Shown here: one piece after another, positions 42,710 to 51,274 of the stretch
Position numbering within the stretch: position 1 is the stretch's first letter
Layout of the letters: each line of letters starts with the position of its first letter
Assembly: GCF_900091575.1 (NCBI RefSeq)
Contig: NZ_FMCR01000009.1
Span: forward strand, 124,001-188,000
Reading direction: 5' to 3'
From: Micromonospora saelicesensis
Lineage (GTDB): Bacteria; Actinomycetota; Actinomycetes; Mycobacteriales; Micromonosporaceae
DNA length: 64,000 nucleotides
The notes under the pieces: generated by a model
What the model saw: only the letters and a program-made list of their open reading frames with translations
The model's database searches: none
Told to the model about the DNA's origin: nothing
Made by a program: the position numbers and the translations under genes

Positions 42710-42715
42710 TAACCT
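42710..42715 (+). promoter_or_regulatory. -10 box of the leaderless metH promoter
   Basis: TAACCT ends 6 bases before the GTG at 42722. Confidence 0.5.
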
Positions 42716-42721
42716 GAACGG

Positions 42722-45700
42722 GTGCGGACTTCATTGATGGATGTGCTGGCTGATCGCATTCTCATCGCCGACGGCGCGATGGGCACGATGCTTCAGGCCG
42801 CGGACCTCACGCTCGACGACTTCGACGGGCTGGAGGGGTGCAACGAGATCCTCAACGTCACCCGCCCTGACGTGGTGCGCGGGGTGCACGACGCCTACCT
42901 GGCCGTCGGTGCCGACTGCGTCGAGACCAACACCTTCGGGGCCAACCTCGCCAACCTCGCCGAGTACGACATCCCGCACCGCATCCGCGAGTTGTCCGAG
43001 GCGGGCGCCCGGATAGCCCGGGAGGCCGCCGATGCGGCCAGCACCCCGGAGCGGCCCCGGTTCGTGCTCGGCTCGATCGGGCCGGGCACCAAGTTGCCCA
43101 CCCTCGGGCACGCCGCCTACTCGACCCTGCGCGACGCCTACCAGGAGAACGCTGCGGGTCTGATCGTCGGCGGCGCGGACGCGCTGATCATCGAGACCTG
43201 CCAGGACCTGCTCCAGGTCAAGGCGGCAGTGGTCGGGTCGAAGCGGGCGATGGCCGAGCTGGGCCAGTCGGTGCCGATCATCTGTCACGTGGCGGTGGAG
43301 ACCACCGGCACCATGCTGGTCGGCAGCGAGATCGGGGCGGCCCTCGCCGCGATCGAGCCGCTCGGCGTGGACCTGATCGGGCTCAACTGCTCGACCGGCC
43401 CGGCCGAGATGAGCGAGCACCTGCGCTACCTGTCGCAGCACTCCCGCATCCCGCTGTCGGTGATGCCGAACGCCGGCCTGCCGGTGCTGACCGCCGACGG
43501 GGCGTACTTCCCGCTGACTCCGGTGGAGCTGGCCGAGGCCCTGGAGCGGTTCATCACCGAGTACGGCGTGGGGCTCGTCGGCGGCTGCTGCGGCACCACC
43601 CCGGAGCACATCCGGGTGCTGGCCGAGCGGCTGCACGGCGTCACCGCCCCGGCCCGCGAGCCCCGGCACGAGGCGGGCGTCTCCTCGGTCTACCACCCGG
43701 TGCCGTTCGCCCAGGACGCGTCGGTGCTGATGGTGGGGGAGCGGACCAACGCCAACGGCTCGAAGGCGTTCCGGGACGCGATGCTCGCCGGCGACTGGCG
43801 GGCCTGTGTGGAGATTGCCCGCAGTCAGGCGCGCGACGGCTCGCACCTGCTCGACCTGTGCGTGGACTACGTCGGTCGCGACGGCACGCAGGACATGCGG
43901 GAGCTGGCCGGCCGGTTCGCCACCGCGTCCACCCTGCCGATCATGTTGGACTCCACCGAGCCGAACGTGGTGGAGGCCGGCTTGGAGATGCTCGGCGGTC
44001 GCTGCGTGGTCAACTCGGTGAACTTCGAGGACGGCGACGGCCCCGAATCCCGGTACGCGCGGGTGATGCCGATCGTCCGTGAGCACGGCGCGGCGGTGGT
44101 GGCGCTGCTCATCGACGAGGAGGGCCAGGCCCGCACCCAGGAATGGAAGGTCCGGGTCGCGGCGCGGTTGATCGACGACCTGACCGACCGGTGGGGCATG
44201 GACCGTTCCGACATCCTGATCGACGCGCTGACCTTCCCGATCGCCACCGGCCAGGAGGAGACCCGCCGCGACGGCATCGAGACGATCGAGGCGATCCGGG
44301 AGATCTCCCGCCGCTACCCGGGGGTCAACTTCACCCTGGGCATCTCGAACATCTCGTTCGGGCTCAACCCGGCGGCCCGGCAGGTGCTCAACTCGGTGTT
44401 CCTGCACGAGTGTGTGCAGGCCGGCCTGACCTCGGCGATCGTGCACGCCAGCAAGATCCTGCCGATGTCGAAGATCCCCGACGAGCAGCGCGAGGTCGCC
44501 CTGGACCTGGTGTACGACCGGCGTCGCGAGGGGTACGACCCGGTGCAGCGTTTCCTGGAGCTCTTCGAGGGCGTCGACGTGACCAGCGCCCGGGCCAGCC
44601 GAGCCCAGGAGTTGGCGGCGCTGCCGCTGGACGAGCGGCTCAAGCGGCGGATCATCGACGGTGAGCGCAACGGCCTGGAGGCCGACCTGGACGAGGCGAT
44701 GGCCGGCGGCCGGTCCCCACTGTCGATCATCAACGACATCCTGCTGGACGGCATGAAGGTGGTCGGTGAGCTGTTCGGCTCCGGCCAGATGCAGCTGCCG
44801 TTCGTGCTCCAGTCCGCCGAGGTGATGAAGACCGCGGTGGCCTACCTGGAACCACACATGGAGACCGCGGAGGACGGCGGCAAGGGCCGCATCGTGCTGG
44901 CCACCGTTCGCGGCGACGTGCACGACATCGGGAAGAACCTGGTCGACATCATCCTCTCCAACAACGGCTACGAGGTGGTGAACATCGGCATCAAGCAGCC
45001 GATCAGCGCCATCCTGGACGCCGCCGAGCAGCACCGTGCCGACGCGATCGGCATGTCCGGGCTGCTGGTGAAGAGCACCGTCATCATGAAGGAGAACCTG
45101 GCCGAGATGGCCACCCGCGGGGTCGCGGAGCGTTGGCCCGTCCTGCTGGGTGGGGCGGCGCTGACCCGCGCGTACGTCGAGGACGACCTGCGGTCGACGT
45201 TCCCCGGGCAGGTGCACTACGCACGGGACGCGTTCGAGGGTCTGTCCCTGATGGACCGGTTGATGACCGCCAAGCGCGGCGGCGCCCCGGTGATCGACCC
45301 GGAGCGGGAGGCGGCTCTCGCGGCCCGGCGGGCGCGCCGGGAACGGCAGCGCTCGATGGTCACCACGTCGCTGCCGGAGCTGCACGACTCGTCGGTCCGC
45401 TCCGACGTGTCCGCCGACGTGGCGGTGCCCACCCCGCCGTTCTTCGGCACCCGGGTCGTCAAGGGCGTGCCGATGGCCGACTACGCGGCGCTGCTCGACG
45501 AGCGGGCCACCTTCTCCGGGCAGTGGGGGCTGCGCGGCGTCCGGGGTGGCAGCGGACCCTCCTACGAGGAGCTGGTCGAGACCGAGGGCCGGCCGCGCCT
45601 GCGGTACTGGCTGGACCGGCTCATCGCCGACCAGGTCCTTGAGGCAGCCGTGGTGTACGGCTACTTCCCGGCGTACTCCGAAGGCAATGACCTGGTGGTG

Positions 45701-46237
45701 CTCGACGAGAACGGGCACGCGGAGCGCGCCCGGTTCTCCTTCCCCCGCCAGAGGCAGGAGCGGCGGCTCTGCCTGGCGGACTTCTTCAGGCCCCAGGGCG
45801 ACCAGCTCGATGTGGTCGCGTTGCAACTGGTCACCGTCGGCCAGCCGGTCAGCGAGTACGCGGCGAAGCTGTTCGCCCGCAACGAATACCGCGACTACCT
45901 GGAGGTGCACGGGCTCTCCGTGCAGCTCACCGAGGCCCTCGCCGAATACTGGCACCAGCGCATCCGCGCCGAGATGACCCTGCCCGACGGTCGTCCGCTG
46001 GGGCACGACGACCCGGCGGACCTGGCCGGCATCCTGCACAACGACTACCGGGGCTGCCGGTACGCGTTCGGCTACCCGGCCTGTCCCGACCTGGAGGACC
46101 GGGCGAAGATCATGGATCTGCTGGGCGCGGACCGGATCGGGGTCGAGCTGTCCGAGGAGTTCCAGCTGATGCCGGAGCAGGCCACCGACGCGATCGTGGT
46201 CCACCACCCGGAGGCCAACTACTTCAACGCCAAGTGA
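42722..46237 (+). CDS. metH: Cobalamin-dependent methionine synthase MetH
   Basis: A 1171-residue four-module enzyme that moves a methyl group from 5-methyltetrahydrofolate through cobalamin to homocysteine. Residues 1-300 form the homocysteine domain with zinc ligands in LNCSTG (Cys223) and GGCCGTT (Cys289, Cys290). The pterin domain follows (about 325-600). The cap and B12 domain contain DVHDIGKN, where His734 is the lower cobalt ligand. A C-terminal SAM-dependent reactivation domain (about 880-1171) ends with YRGCRYAFGYPACPDLEDR and LMPEQATDAIVVHHPEANYF. The 3' end forms one copy of a 14-bp direct repeat. Confidence 0.97.
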   Translation: MRTSLMDVLADRILIADGAMGTMLQAADLTLDDFDGLEGCNEILNVTRPDVVRGVHDAYLAVGADCVETNTFGANLANLAEYDIPHRIRELSEAGARIAREAADAASTPERPRFVLGSIGPGTKLPTLGHAAYSTLRDAYQENAAGLIVGGADALIIETCQDLLQVKAAVVGSKRAMAELGQSVPIICHVAVETTGTMLVGSEIGAALAAIEPLGVDLIGLNCSTGPAEMSEHLRYLSQHSRIPLSVMPNAGLPVLTADGAYFPLTPVELAEALERFITEYGVGLVGGCCGTTPEHIRVLAERLHGVTAPAREPRHEAGVSSVYHPVPFAQDASVLMVGERTNANGSKAFRDAMLAGDWRACVEIARSQARDGSHLLDLCVDYVGRDGTQDMRELAGRFATASTLPIMLDSTEPNVVEAGLEMLGGRCVVNSVNFEDGDGPESRYARVMPIVREHGAAVVALLIDEEGQARTQEWKVRVAARLIDDLTDRWGMDRSDILIDALTFPIATGQEETRRDGIETIEAIREISRRYPGVNFTLGISNISFGLNPAARQVLNSVFLHECVQAGLTSAIVHASKILPMSKIPDEQREVALDLVYDRRREGYDPVQRFLELFEGVDVTSARASRAQELAALPLDERLKRRIIDGERNGLEADLDEAMAGGRSPLSIINDILLDGMKVVGELFGSGQMQLPFVLQSAEVMKTAVAYLEPHMETAEDGGKGRIVLATVRGDVHDIGKNLVDIILSNNGYEVVNIGIKQPISAILDAAEQHRADAIGMSGLLVKSTVIMKENLAEMATRGVAERWPVLLGGAALTRAYVEDDLRSTFPGQVHYARDAFEGLSLMDRLMTAKRGGAPVIDPEREAALAARRARRERQRSMVTTSLPELHDSSVRSDVSADVAVPTPPFFGTRVVKGVPMADYAALLDERATFSGQWGLRGVRGGSGPSYEELVETEGRPRLRYWLDRLIADQVLEAAVVYGYFPAYSEGNDLVVLDENGHAERARFSFPRQRQERRLCLADFFRPQGDQLDVVALQLVTVGQPVSEYAAKLFARNEYRDYLEVHGLSVQLTEALAEYWHQRIRAEMTLPDGRPLGHDDPADLAGILHNDYRGCRYAFGYPACPDLEDRAKIMDLLGADRIGVELSEEFQLMPEQATDAIVVHHPEANYFNAK

Positions 46238-46238
46238 C
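46225..46238 (+). repeat. 14-bp direct repeat, left copy (putative attachment core in metH 3' end)
   Basis: CAACGCCAAGTGAC covers the last metH codons, the stop and one further base, and recurs exactly at 49197-49210. It lies 57 bases from a tyrosine recombinase remnant, as expected for an integration site that leaves its target gene intact. Confidence 0.45.
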
Positions 46239-46294
46239 AGGCGCAGGTGCCCTGACCTGCACCTGATGCCGTCCGGAAGGCCGCTGATCCATGA

Positions 46295-46680
46295 TCATGC
46301 CGTCTCCAGGTCGTCAATGGCTTCTGGTCCGTCATTGGCGGCCTGGTCCTCACCGAACGCGGTGTCGATGGCGCGGCGCGTTCGGTCCTCCCTGGCCGGT
46401 AGGAGATGCGTGTAGGTCCGCAGGGTGAACCGGGGTCGGCGTGGCCGAGGTAGGTCGACAGGGCCTTGATGCTCTCCCCGGCGTCCAGGAGGACCGAAGC
46501 GTAGGTGTGCCGCAGGACGTGCATGCCGTTGTGGTGGTCGTCGGGGATGCCGGTAGCCCGGGATCGCGGGCTTCCAGACTCCGGGGTTGAACTTCGAGCG
46601 ACTGAGCGGCAGGCCGTCAGCGGTGGTCTGGTCGCACGACGTGCGCGACAGATCGATCTCAGGAGCTACGTGACGTACGT
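46295..46680 (-). pseudogene. Tyrosine recombinase (phage/ICE integrase) remnant
   Basis: The C-terminal catalytic region of an integrase can be read on the minus strand in three pieces. The first (TADGLPLSRSKFNPGVWKPAI) is followed by a frameshift. The second (GIPDDHHNGMHVLRHTYASVLLDAG, ending STYLGHADPG) carries the HxxR and GH motifs. A one-base deletion then moves to TLRTYTHLLPAREDRTRRAIDTAF, with the nucleophilic Tyr. The N-terminal half is missing. With two frameshifts it cannot be active. The right edge (about 46680) is approximate. Confidence 0.8.
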
Positions 46681-46750
46681 GCAGCGCTGGTGCAGCCTTC
46701 GAGCATGGTGCGGGATCGCCTGATCTTCGCCGGGACGGCAGTATGCGAAC

Positions 46751-47449
46751 GTGCTGATTACTGGGTACGAGAACGACCCGCTAGTCGACGGCGGCCGGTT
46801 CCTGACTGACTCGCTGTTCTGGCCGACCTACCTGATCGACACCATGGCGTCGCACGATCCCTCACTGGTCACCGCGGCCTTTGAGGTCGGCGAGGATGAT
46901 TGTCTTGGTTACTTCCGTCGCCTAACGGATCCGGACGGGTGGCCAGTGTTTCGGCTCGGCCTGCCCGATCGGCACGAGATCGACGTGGTCTACCGGAACC
47001 TGACTGGGGACATGGGTACGGAGTTCGTCCTGTGCCGGTCCGGTGGGACGTCCACACTGGACCTGGCGAACGTGGGAGGGCACGAGTTCCGTCCGGGGCT
47101 GAGCTGGCCCGAGCTGGTCGCCGTTGCGAACTGGTCGGGCGCGCCGTACGGCGTGGTGAAGCCACACGCTCGGCTGCTGCTGTTGCTGCCCGCGTTGGGC
47201 GATGCGGATCTGCCCTCGGAAGCGATGGCGATGGTGACGGTTGCATTGACGGGTTGCGGTGCAGGGCCCCGGGCCGGCGAGTTGGTTGAATGGTTGCTGC
47301 AGGAGCCACAGAGGTGGCCGCACTGGCGTCAGCAAGCCGATGGTGCCCTGGTCTGTGATGGCCGGTACAGTCGCCGCAACCCTGAGGGGCCGGTCGGCCA
47401 CCCACCCGCTGACCTGCTGGCAATTTCATCGGCGCTGCGGATCGTCTAG
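46751..47449 (+). CDS. Hypothetical protein of the accessory island
   Basis: A 232-residue protein of no recognised family, with mixed alpha/beta content (LDLANVGGHEFRPGLSWPELVAVANWSG, RLLLLLPALGDADLPSEAMAMVTVALTGCG). The form and size resemble immunity proteins of polymorphic toxin systems, but no toxin is beside it. Codon use is less GC3-biased than in neighbouring core genes, which fits acquired DNA. The start is GTG at 46751. Confidence 0.6.
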   Translation: MLITGYENDPLVDGGRFLTDSLFWPTYLIDTMASHDPSLVTAAFEVGEDDCLGYFRRLTDPDGWPVFRLGLPDRHEIDVVYRNLTGDMGTEFVLCRSGGTSTLDLANVGGHEFRPGLSWPELVAVANWSGAPYGVVKPHARLLLLLPALGDADLPSEAMAMVTVALTGCGAGPRAGELVEWLLQEPQRWPHWRQQADGALVCDGRYSRRNPEGPVGHPPADLLAISSALRIV

Positions 47450-47752
47450 CCAAACACGTCCCCCACGTCCTGCGACCTGTCACGCAGGTCCCGAGACCCG
47501 ACAGCCGGCTGCCGGCGAAGTGGACGCTCCTCTTTCCGTCACGCCGTCATGGGTGGCTGACTGAGCCCGTAGAGCTCGTTGAGGTCGAGCAGGTCGTGGC
47601 CGAGCACTGAGGCTGTCCGGAGATTGAGCACGAGGGTCAAGTGGGCTTGGCCTGCAAGATCGTCGTCGGATGCGCGTCGGCGAGTTTACGGACCACGGCG
47701 CTGTGAGGTCCCGGGCTGCTCCGCTCGCCGTCGGATGGCAAGCTCATGCCTC
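47450..47752. other. Gene-poor stretch with a possible gene fragment
   Basis: About 300 bases without a full gene. On the minus strand, 47539-47686 reads DLAGQAHLTLVLNLRTASVLGHDLLDLNELYGLSQPPMTA to a stop, with GC-rich third positions. It could be the 3' end of a lost gene. A single half-site of the GATCTTGC family lies at about 47648. Nothing else is seen. Confidence 0.3.
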
Positions 47753-47875
47753 ATGATCCATGACTTCGCTAAGGACTATCTGCACCGCCAGCTCAGGTCG
47801 AGACGTCAGGCGCTGATCTGGAAGCTCGGTGGGGACGCCGTGAGAAGTCCGGATCGCGTGGAGGTTCGCCCGTGA
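47753..47875 (+). pseudogene. 5' stub of a DinB (DUF664) family gene
   Basis: A 40-codon frame opens [19 protein letters not shown] and continues ALIWKLGG, which matches the N-terminal helix of DinB/DUF664 proteins. These normally continue with LSEYD...RRPLT...TGTNLLGLVKH. After residue 28 the similarity stops and the frame ends at the mraY start (GTGA overlap). This marks a recombination junction just upstream of mraY. Confidence 0.55.
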
Positions 47876-48975
47876 GGGCGGTCATCGTCGCGGCCGCGGT
47901 CGCGTTCATCATCTCCCTGCTCGGCACGCCGGTGGCGATTCGCGTCTTCACCGCGCTCAAGGCAGGCCAGCCGATCCGATCCATCGGGCTCGCCAGCAAC
48001 CAGGGCAAGAAGGGCACGCCCACGATGGGCGGCGTCGTCTTCATCGTGGCGACCGTCTTCGCCTACGTCGCCGGGCACATCGCCCTGACCACCCTGCCTG
48101 AGCGGCAGATCGCGCAGGAGGGCCCGACAATGACGGCCCTGGTGCTGCTCGGCCTGTTCGTCTTCTGCGGCGCGGTTGGCTTCTTCGACGACTTCCTCAA
48201 GGTGCGCCAGCGCAACTCCGACGGACTGTCCGCCAAAGGCAAGCTGCTCGGCCAGGCGATTGTCAGCGCAGGCTTCGGCATCGCCGCGCTCTACGTGCCG
48301 AGCACCAACGGCCAGACCGTGGCCAGCGAGCACATCTCGCTCATCCGCGACATCAGCTGGCTCGACGTCGGCAAGGTCGGCGCGGTCATGGTCATCGTCT
48401 TCGTGATTACGGCGATGTCGAACGGCGTGAACCTCACCGACGGCCTCGACGGCCTGGCCACCGGCGCGTCGATCCTGGTGCTCGGCGCGTACGCGCTGAT
48501 CGGCTTCTGGCAGTACCGGCACTGGTGCGCCGACGACGCGTACGGCCGCGTGAACGACTACTGCTACCAGGTCCGGGATCCCCTGGAGATCGCCATAATC
48601 GCGGCGGCGGCGGCCGCCGCCTGCGTGGGCTTCCTGTGGTGGAACACGTCCCCGGCGCGGATCTTCATGGGTGACGTGGGCGCGCTCGGACTCGGCGGCC
48701 TGATCGGCGGGCTCGCGGTGGTAACCCGCACCACGCTGCTTTCGATCATGATCGGCGGGCTCTTCGTCATCATCACGACGACCTGGGTGATCCAGATCGT
48801 CTCGTTCCGGACCACCGGTAGACGCGTCTTCCGGATGGTGCCGTTGCACCACCACTTCGAGCTGGCTGGATGGAGCGAGGTCAATATTGTGGTCCGGTTT
48901 TGGATCGTGGCCGGCGTGTGCGTGGCGGTCGGCCTGGGCCTGTTCTACTCGGATTTTCTGGCGGTCATTGGATAA
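47872..48975 (+). CDS. mraY: Stand-alone MraY (phospho-MurNAc-pentapeptide translocase)
   Basis: A 367-residue polytopic membrane enzyme that transfers phospho-MurNAc-pentapeptide to undecaprenyl phosphate to make lipid I. All key motifs are present: [12 protein letters not shown], Asp106-Asp107 in [20 protein letters not shown] (Asp190, Asp193), [12 protein letters not shown] and PLHHHFE. It is normally encoded in the division/cell-wall cluster between murF and murD. Here none of those genes is nearby; instead it lies between mobile remnants. It is therefore probably a second copy, possibly giving tolerance to an MraY inhibitor (inference). Confidence 0.9.
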   Translation: MRAVIVAAAVAFIISLLGTPVAIRVFTALKAGQPIRSIGLASNQGKKGTPTMGGVVFIVATVFAYVAGHIALTTLPERQIAQEGPTMTALVLLGLFVFCGAVGFFDDFLKVRQRNSDGLSAKGKLLGQAIVSAGFGIAALYVPSTNGQTVASEHISLIRDISWLDVGKVGAVMVIVFVITAMSNGVNLTDGLDGLATGASILVLGAYALIGFWQYRHWCADDAYGRVNDYCYQVRDPLEIAIIAAAAAAACVGFLWWNTSPARIFMGDVGALGLGGLIGGLAVVTRTTLLSIMIGGLFVIITTTWVIQIVSFRTTGRRVFRMVPLHHHFELAGWSEVNIVVRFWIVAGVCVAVGLGLFYSDFLAVIG

Positions 48976-49295
48976 GAGCCACGCGGCAGGCCTTGTTGCG
49001 CCACCGACGGTGATCCACCTGGCAGCCTGGTTCCCCACCCGGGTGCCAGCTGATCATTCGAGCATGACAGCGGCCGTGAGCTACGCGGAATTTCGGGGTG
49101 GCGGTGACCGCCGCTGACCATCGATGGCCCTGTCCCAGCCAGGTCACAGGGCGTCTCGTTCGGTTCATACGACTGCGTCCGTCAACGAGATCAATACAAC
49201 GCCAAGTGACGCCTGTCCGTTCACACACCCGGGGAGCGTCGATCGACCGTCACTCTGGTTGGCAGACAACGGCGAGGTCGCAGGGCCGTGCGGGG
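48976..49295. other. Intergenic stretch with the right direct-repeat copy
   Basis: 320 bases without a supported gene. The base composition is less GC-rich than in core regions. It contains the second copy of the 14-bp repeat at 49197-49210 and otherwise no clear promoter or hairpin. Confidence 0.4.
49197..49210 (+). repeat. 14-bp direct repeat, right copy
   Basis: CAACGCCAAGTGAC, identical to the metH 3' end copy at 46225-46238. The flanks differ (AATA against ACTT), so the identity is limited to 14 bases. Confidence 0.45.
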
Positions 49296-50033
49296 CTACG
49301 CCTCGTACCTGCCAGCGACAGCCGGGCCGAGGTCTGCCGGAAAGTGCGAGACCGCCAACGCCACGGCCTCTGCGGCGGTGGCGGTCTCGCCGAGTACCCC
49401 ACTACGTCCCCAGACCCGGAAGTTCGAGTGCGAACCAAGCGCACCGAGGCTGACCGGGCTGGGTGAGAACGGATAGCCCGTGGTGGTGGAGAAGTTCAGG
49501 ACGGAGTGACTCATGTACGGGTACAGCTGCCGTAGCCTCGGCTCGTCGTAGGCTGCCTCGATCAGCGCCCGGTGGCTCGGCCGATCGGTCTCATCGGCCC
49601 TCTGTCTTAGCCACTGCCATTCCGCCGCTACCACTCGCGCCGGGCCTAGCTCGACGACTTCGCCTCGACGAGTCAGCATGACAAATGGCACCGAGCGCCT
49701 GATGCCGTGCAATGGCATGCCGGAACGCCAGTTGTGCGCCGCTCGGACGACCTCGACCAGGTCGTCGGTGGTGCCAGCGATCAACTGGATTCCCTGCCCC
49801 CATCCTTCGATTCTGAAGCGGCGCTCATCGGTGCTCGCACTAACCGTGAGATCGTCACGAACCGAAGATCCACTCGGGACACTCGCCCACGTCAGGGGCG
49901 AGGACCACTCCGACGTTCGAGCCGATCCGAGTGAGAGACCATGATCAGCGGCGACGGCGTCGAGGGAGGTGGCAAGGCGGCCTGCGGCTACCACCTCGGG
50001 GTACAGGTCATCCATGGTGGGTCCGCTGGGCAT
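49296..50033 (-). CDS. DUF6193 family protein
   Basis: A 245-residue protein of the DUF6193 group, sometimes labelled as a natural-product biosynthesis protein. It contains the pattern FRIEGWGQGIQLIAGTTDDLVEVVRAAHNWRSGMPLHGI, then AAEWQWLRQRADE and RLRQLYPYMSHSVLNFSTTTGYPFS. No catalytic residues are known. The start is ATG at 50033 or at 50015. The codon bias is weaker than in the core genes, in keeping with its island location. Confidence 0.7.
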   Translation of the reverse strand: MPSGPTMDDLYPEVVAAGRLATSLDAVAADHGLSLGSARTSEWSSPLTWASVPSGSSVRDDLTVSASTDERRFRIEGWGQGIQLIAGTTDDLVEVVRAAHNWRSGMPLHGIRRSVPFVMLTRRGEVVELGPARVVAAEWQWLRQRADETDRPSHRALIEAAYDEPRLRQLYPYMSHSVLNFSTTTGYPFSPSPVSLGALGSHSNFRVWGRSGVLGETATAAEAVALAVSHFPADLGPAVAGRYEA

Positions 50034-50143
50034 GCACGCATTCTGCCGCAACCCGGCGCTGCCGGCCGTCCGTGCGTCCGGATCTCGATCGACGCGAGCC
50101 ATCATGCTGAATCGAGACTTGGCGACTCTGGCACGCTGTGCGG

Positions 50144-50896
50144 ATGCGACAGGTCACAGTGCTTGGCAGTTCTGGTGCCTTTCCCGAGCCAGGCCGTGCC
50201 TGTAGCGGCTTCGCCGTGGACTGGGACGGCTACCGCTTGGTGCTTGACCTGGGCTACGCCACGCTGCCGCGGATGCTCAGGCACTGGCCTGATGGTGCCG
50301 TGGACGCCGTCGTCATCACCCATGAGCACCCGGATCACTGCATCGACCTGTACGGTCTGTTCAGGATGCGGTTCTACGGACAGCCCGGGGGACCACGGCT
50401 ACCGTTGTTCTGCCCGCCCGGCGTGCTCGATCGGCTCAGTGGGTTGGAGCCCGATGTCGACCTGCACTCGGTATTCGATCTGCACCCACTGCCCGGCAGC
50501 TACCGGGTCGGGCCGTTCGACCTCACCGGGCTGTCGCTGCCGCACTTCGTGCCCAACGCCGGCATCCGGATTCAGGCCGACGGAATCGTCGTGGCCTACT
50601 CCGGGGACACGGGGCCGACTGCCGCATTGGCCGAGCTGGGCCGTGGCGCCGACCTGTTCATCGTCGAGGCGACGGACTACGAGGGCGAGGCGAGCCGTTC
50701 CAGCCGTAACCTGATGACGTCCACCGAGGCCGGTCTGTGGGCTCGCCGGGCGGGTGCCCGCCGCCTGATGCTCACCCACTTCTGGCCCGGCAACGACCGG
50801 GCAGCCGCAGTGGCCGCCGCGCAGGTGGAGTTCGGCGGCGCGGTGCTGGCGGCTGAGGAAGGGCTCACTTTGGTGCTTGGAACACCAGATAGCTGA
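50144..50896 (+). CDS. MBL-fold metallo-hydrolase
   Basis: A 250-residue metallo-beta-lactamase-fold hydrolase close to the RNase Z-like group. It opens QVTVLGSSGAFPEPGRACSGF, carries the metal motif THEHPDHCIDLYGL, and later has VAYSGDTGP and LTHFWPGND with further metal ligands. The ATG at 50144 is preferred to the GTG 6 bases earlier, because it gives the usual opening of the family. The substrate is unknown. Confidence 0.85.
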   Translation: MRQVTVLGSSGAFPEPGRACSGFAVDWDGYRLVLDLGYATLPRMLRHWPDGAVDAVVITHEHPDHCIDLYGLFRMRFYGQPGGPRLPLFCPPGVLDRLSGLEPDVDLHSVFDLHPLPGSYRVGPFDLTGLSLPHFVPNAGIRIQADGIVVAYSGDTGPTAALAELGRGADLFIVEATDYEGEASRSSRNLMTSTEAGLWARRAGARRLMLTHFWPGNDRAAAVAAAQVEFGGAVLAAEEGLTLVLGTPDS

Positions 50897-50962
50897 CCTT
50901 CCTCTGTCGCACCGTGCGCGACTGGCCGTCGAGCGGCCAGCTCAATGACGGTCGCAGCGCAG

Positions 50963-51241
50963 TCACTCGACGAACGTGCCGTCCGCATTCATGATCTCGT
51001 CTCGCACCAGCGGTACGAAGGCCGACCAGGTACCGCCATCCACGGCGACCGACATGCGGATGCGCCCATCGCCGTCATCAAGGGCGTAGCTGACCAGGCG
51101 ATACCGCTTGCCGTCATCGCCGATGGCGTGGCGTACGTCCTTGTCATCGAGCATCGCGCGCCAGCCGCCGTAGTTGACGCCTCGCCACTCAGCCAGGCGC
51201 GCCTTGGCGAGCCCTGCCGCCGACTCGTTCTTCAACCCCAC
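50963..51241 (-). CDS. Small hypothetical protein
   Basis: A 92-residue protein of no recognised family, with mostly beta content in the second half (KRYRLVSYALDDGDGRIRMSVAVDGGTW). It starts with GTG at 51241. It is encoded just downstream of another hypothetical gene in the same direction (33 bases apart), so the two may form a unit. Confidence 0.5.
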   Translation of the reverse strand: MGLKNESAAGLAKARLAEWRGVNYGGWRAMLDDKDVRHAIGDDGKRYRLVSYALDDGDGRIRMSVAVDGGTWSAFVPLVRDEIMNADGTFVE

Positions 51242-51274
51242 CTGCTCAGCCTTCCAGCCGCCGTGTGGCCGAAG

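Noticed and set aside
42461-42721. Possible cobalamin, SAM or SAH riboswitch upstream of metH
   Set aside because: The -10 box sits 6 bases from the start codon, so there is no leader to hold a riboswitch, and no riboswitch core motif was seen.
42731-46207. Reading frame of 1158 codons on the minus strand opposite metH
   Set aside because: It mirrors metH exactly, has low-complexity His/Val/Arg/Gly composition typical of an antisense frame in high-GC DNA, and no recognisable domain.
46219-46524. Intact integrase gene
   Set aside because: The open frame holds only the middle of the catalytic domain; the Tyr-containing end is in another frame and the N-terminal half is missing.
47640-47662. 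Fifth copy of the GATCTTGC palindrome
   Set aside because: Only a single arm (TGCAAGATCG) is present, without a partner at 67-68 bp; a chance match or a decayed copy cannot be told apart.
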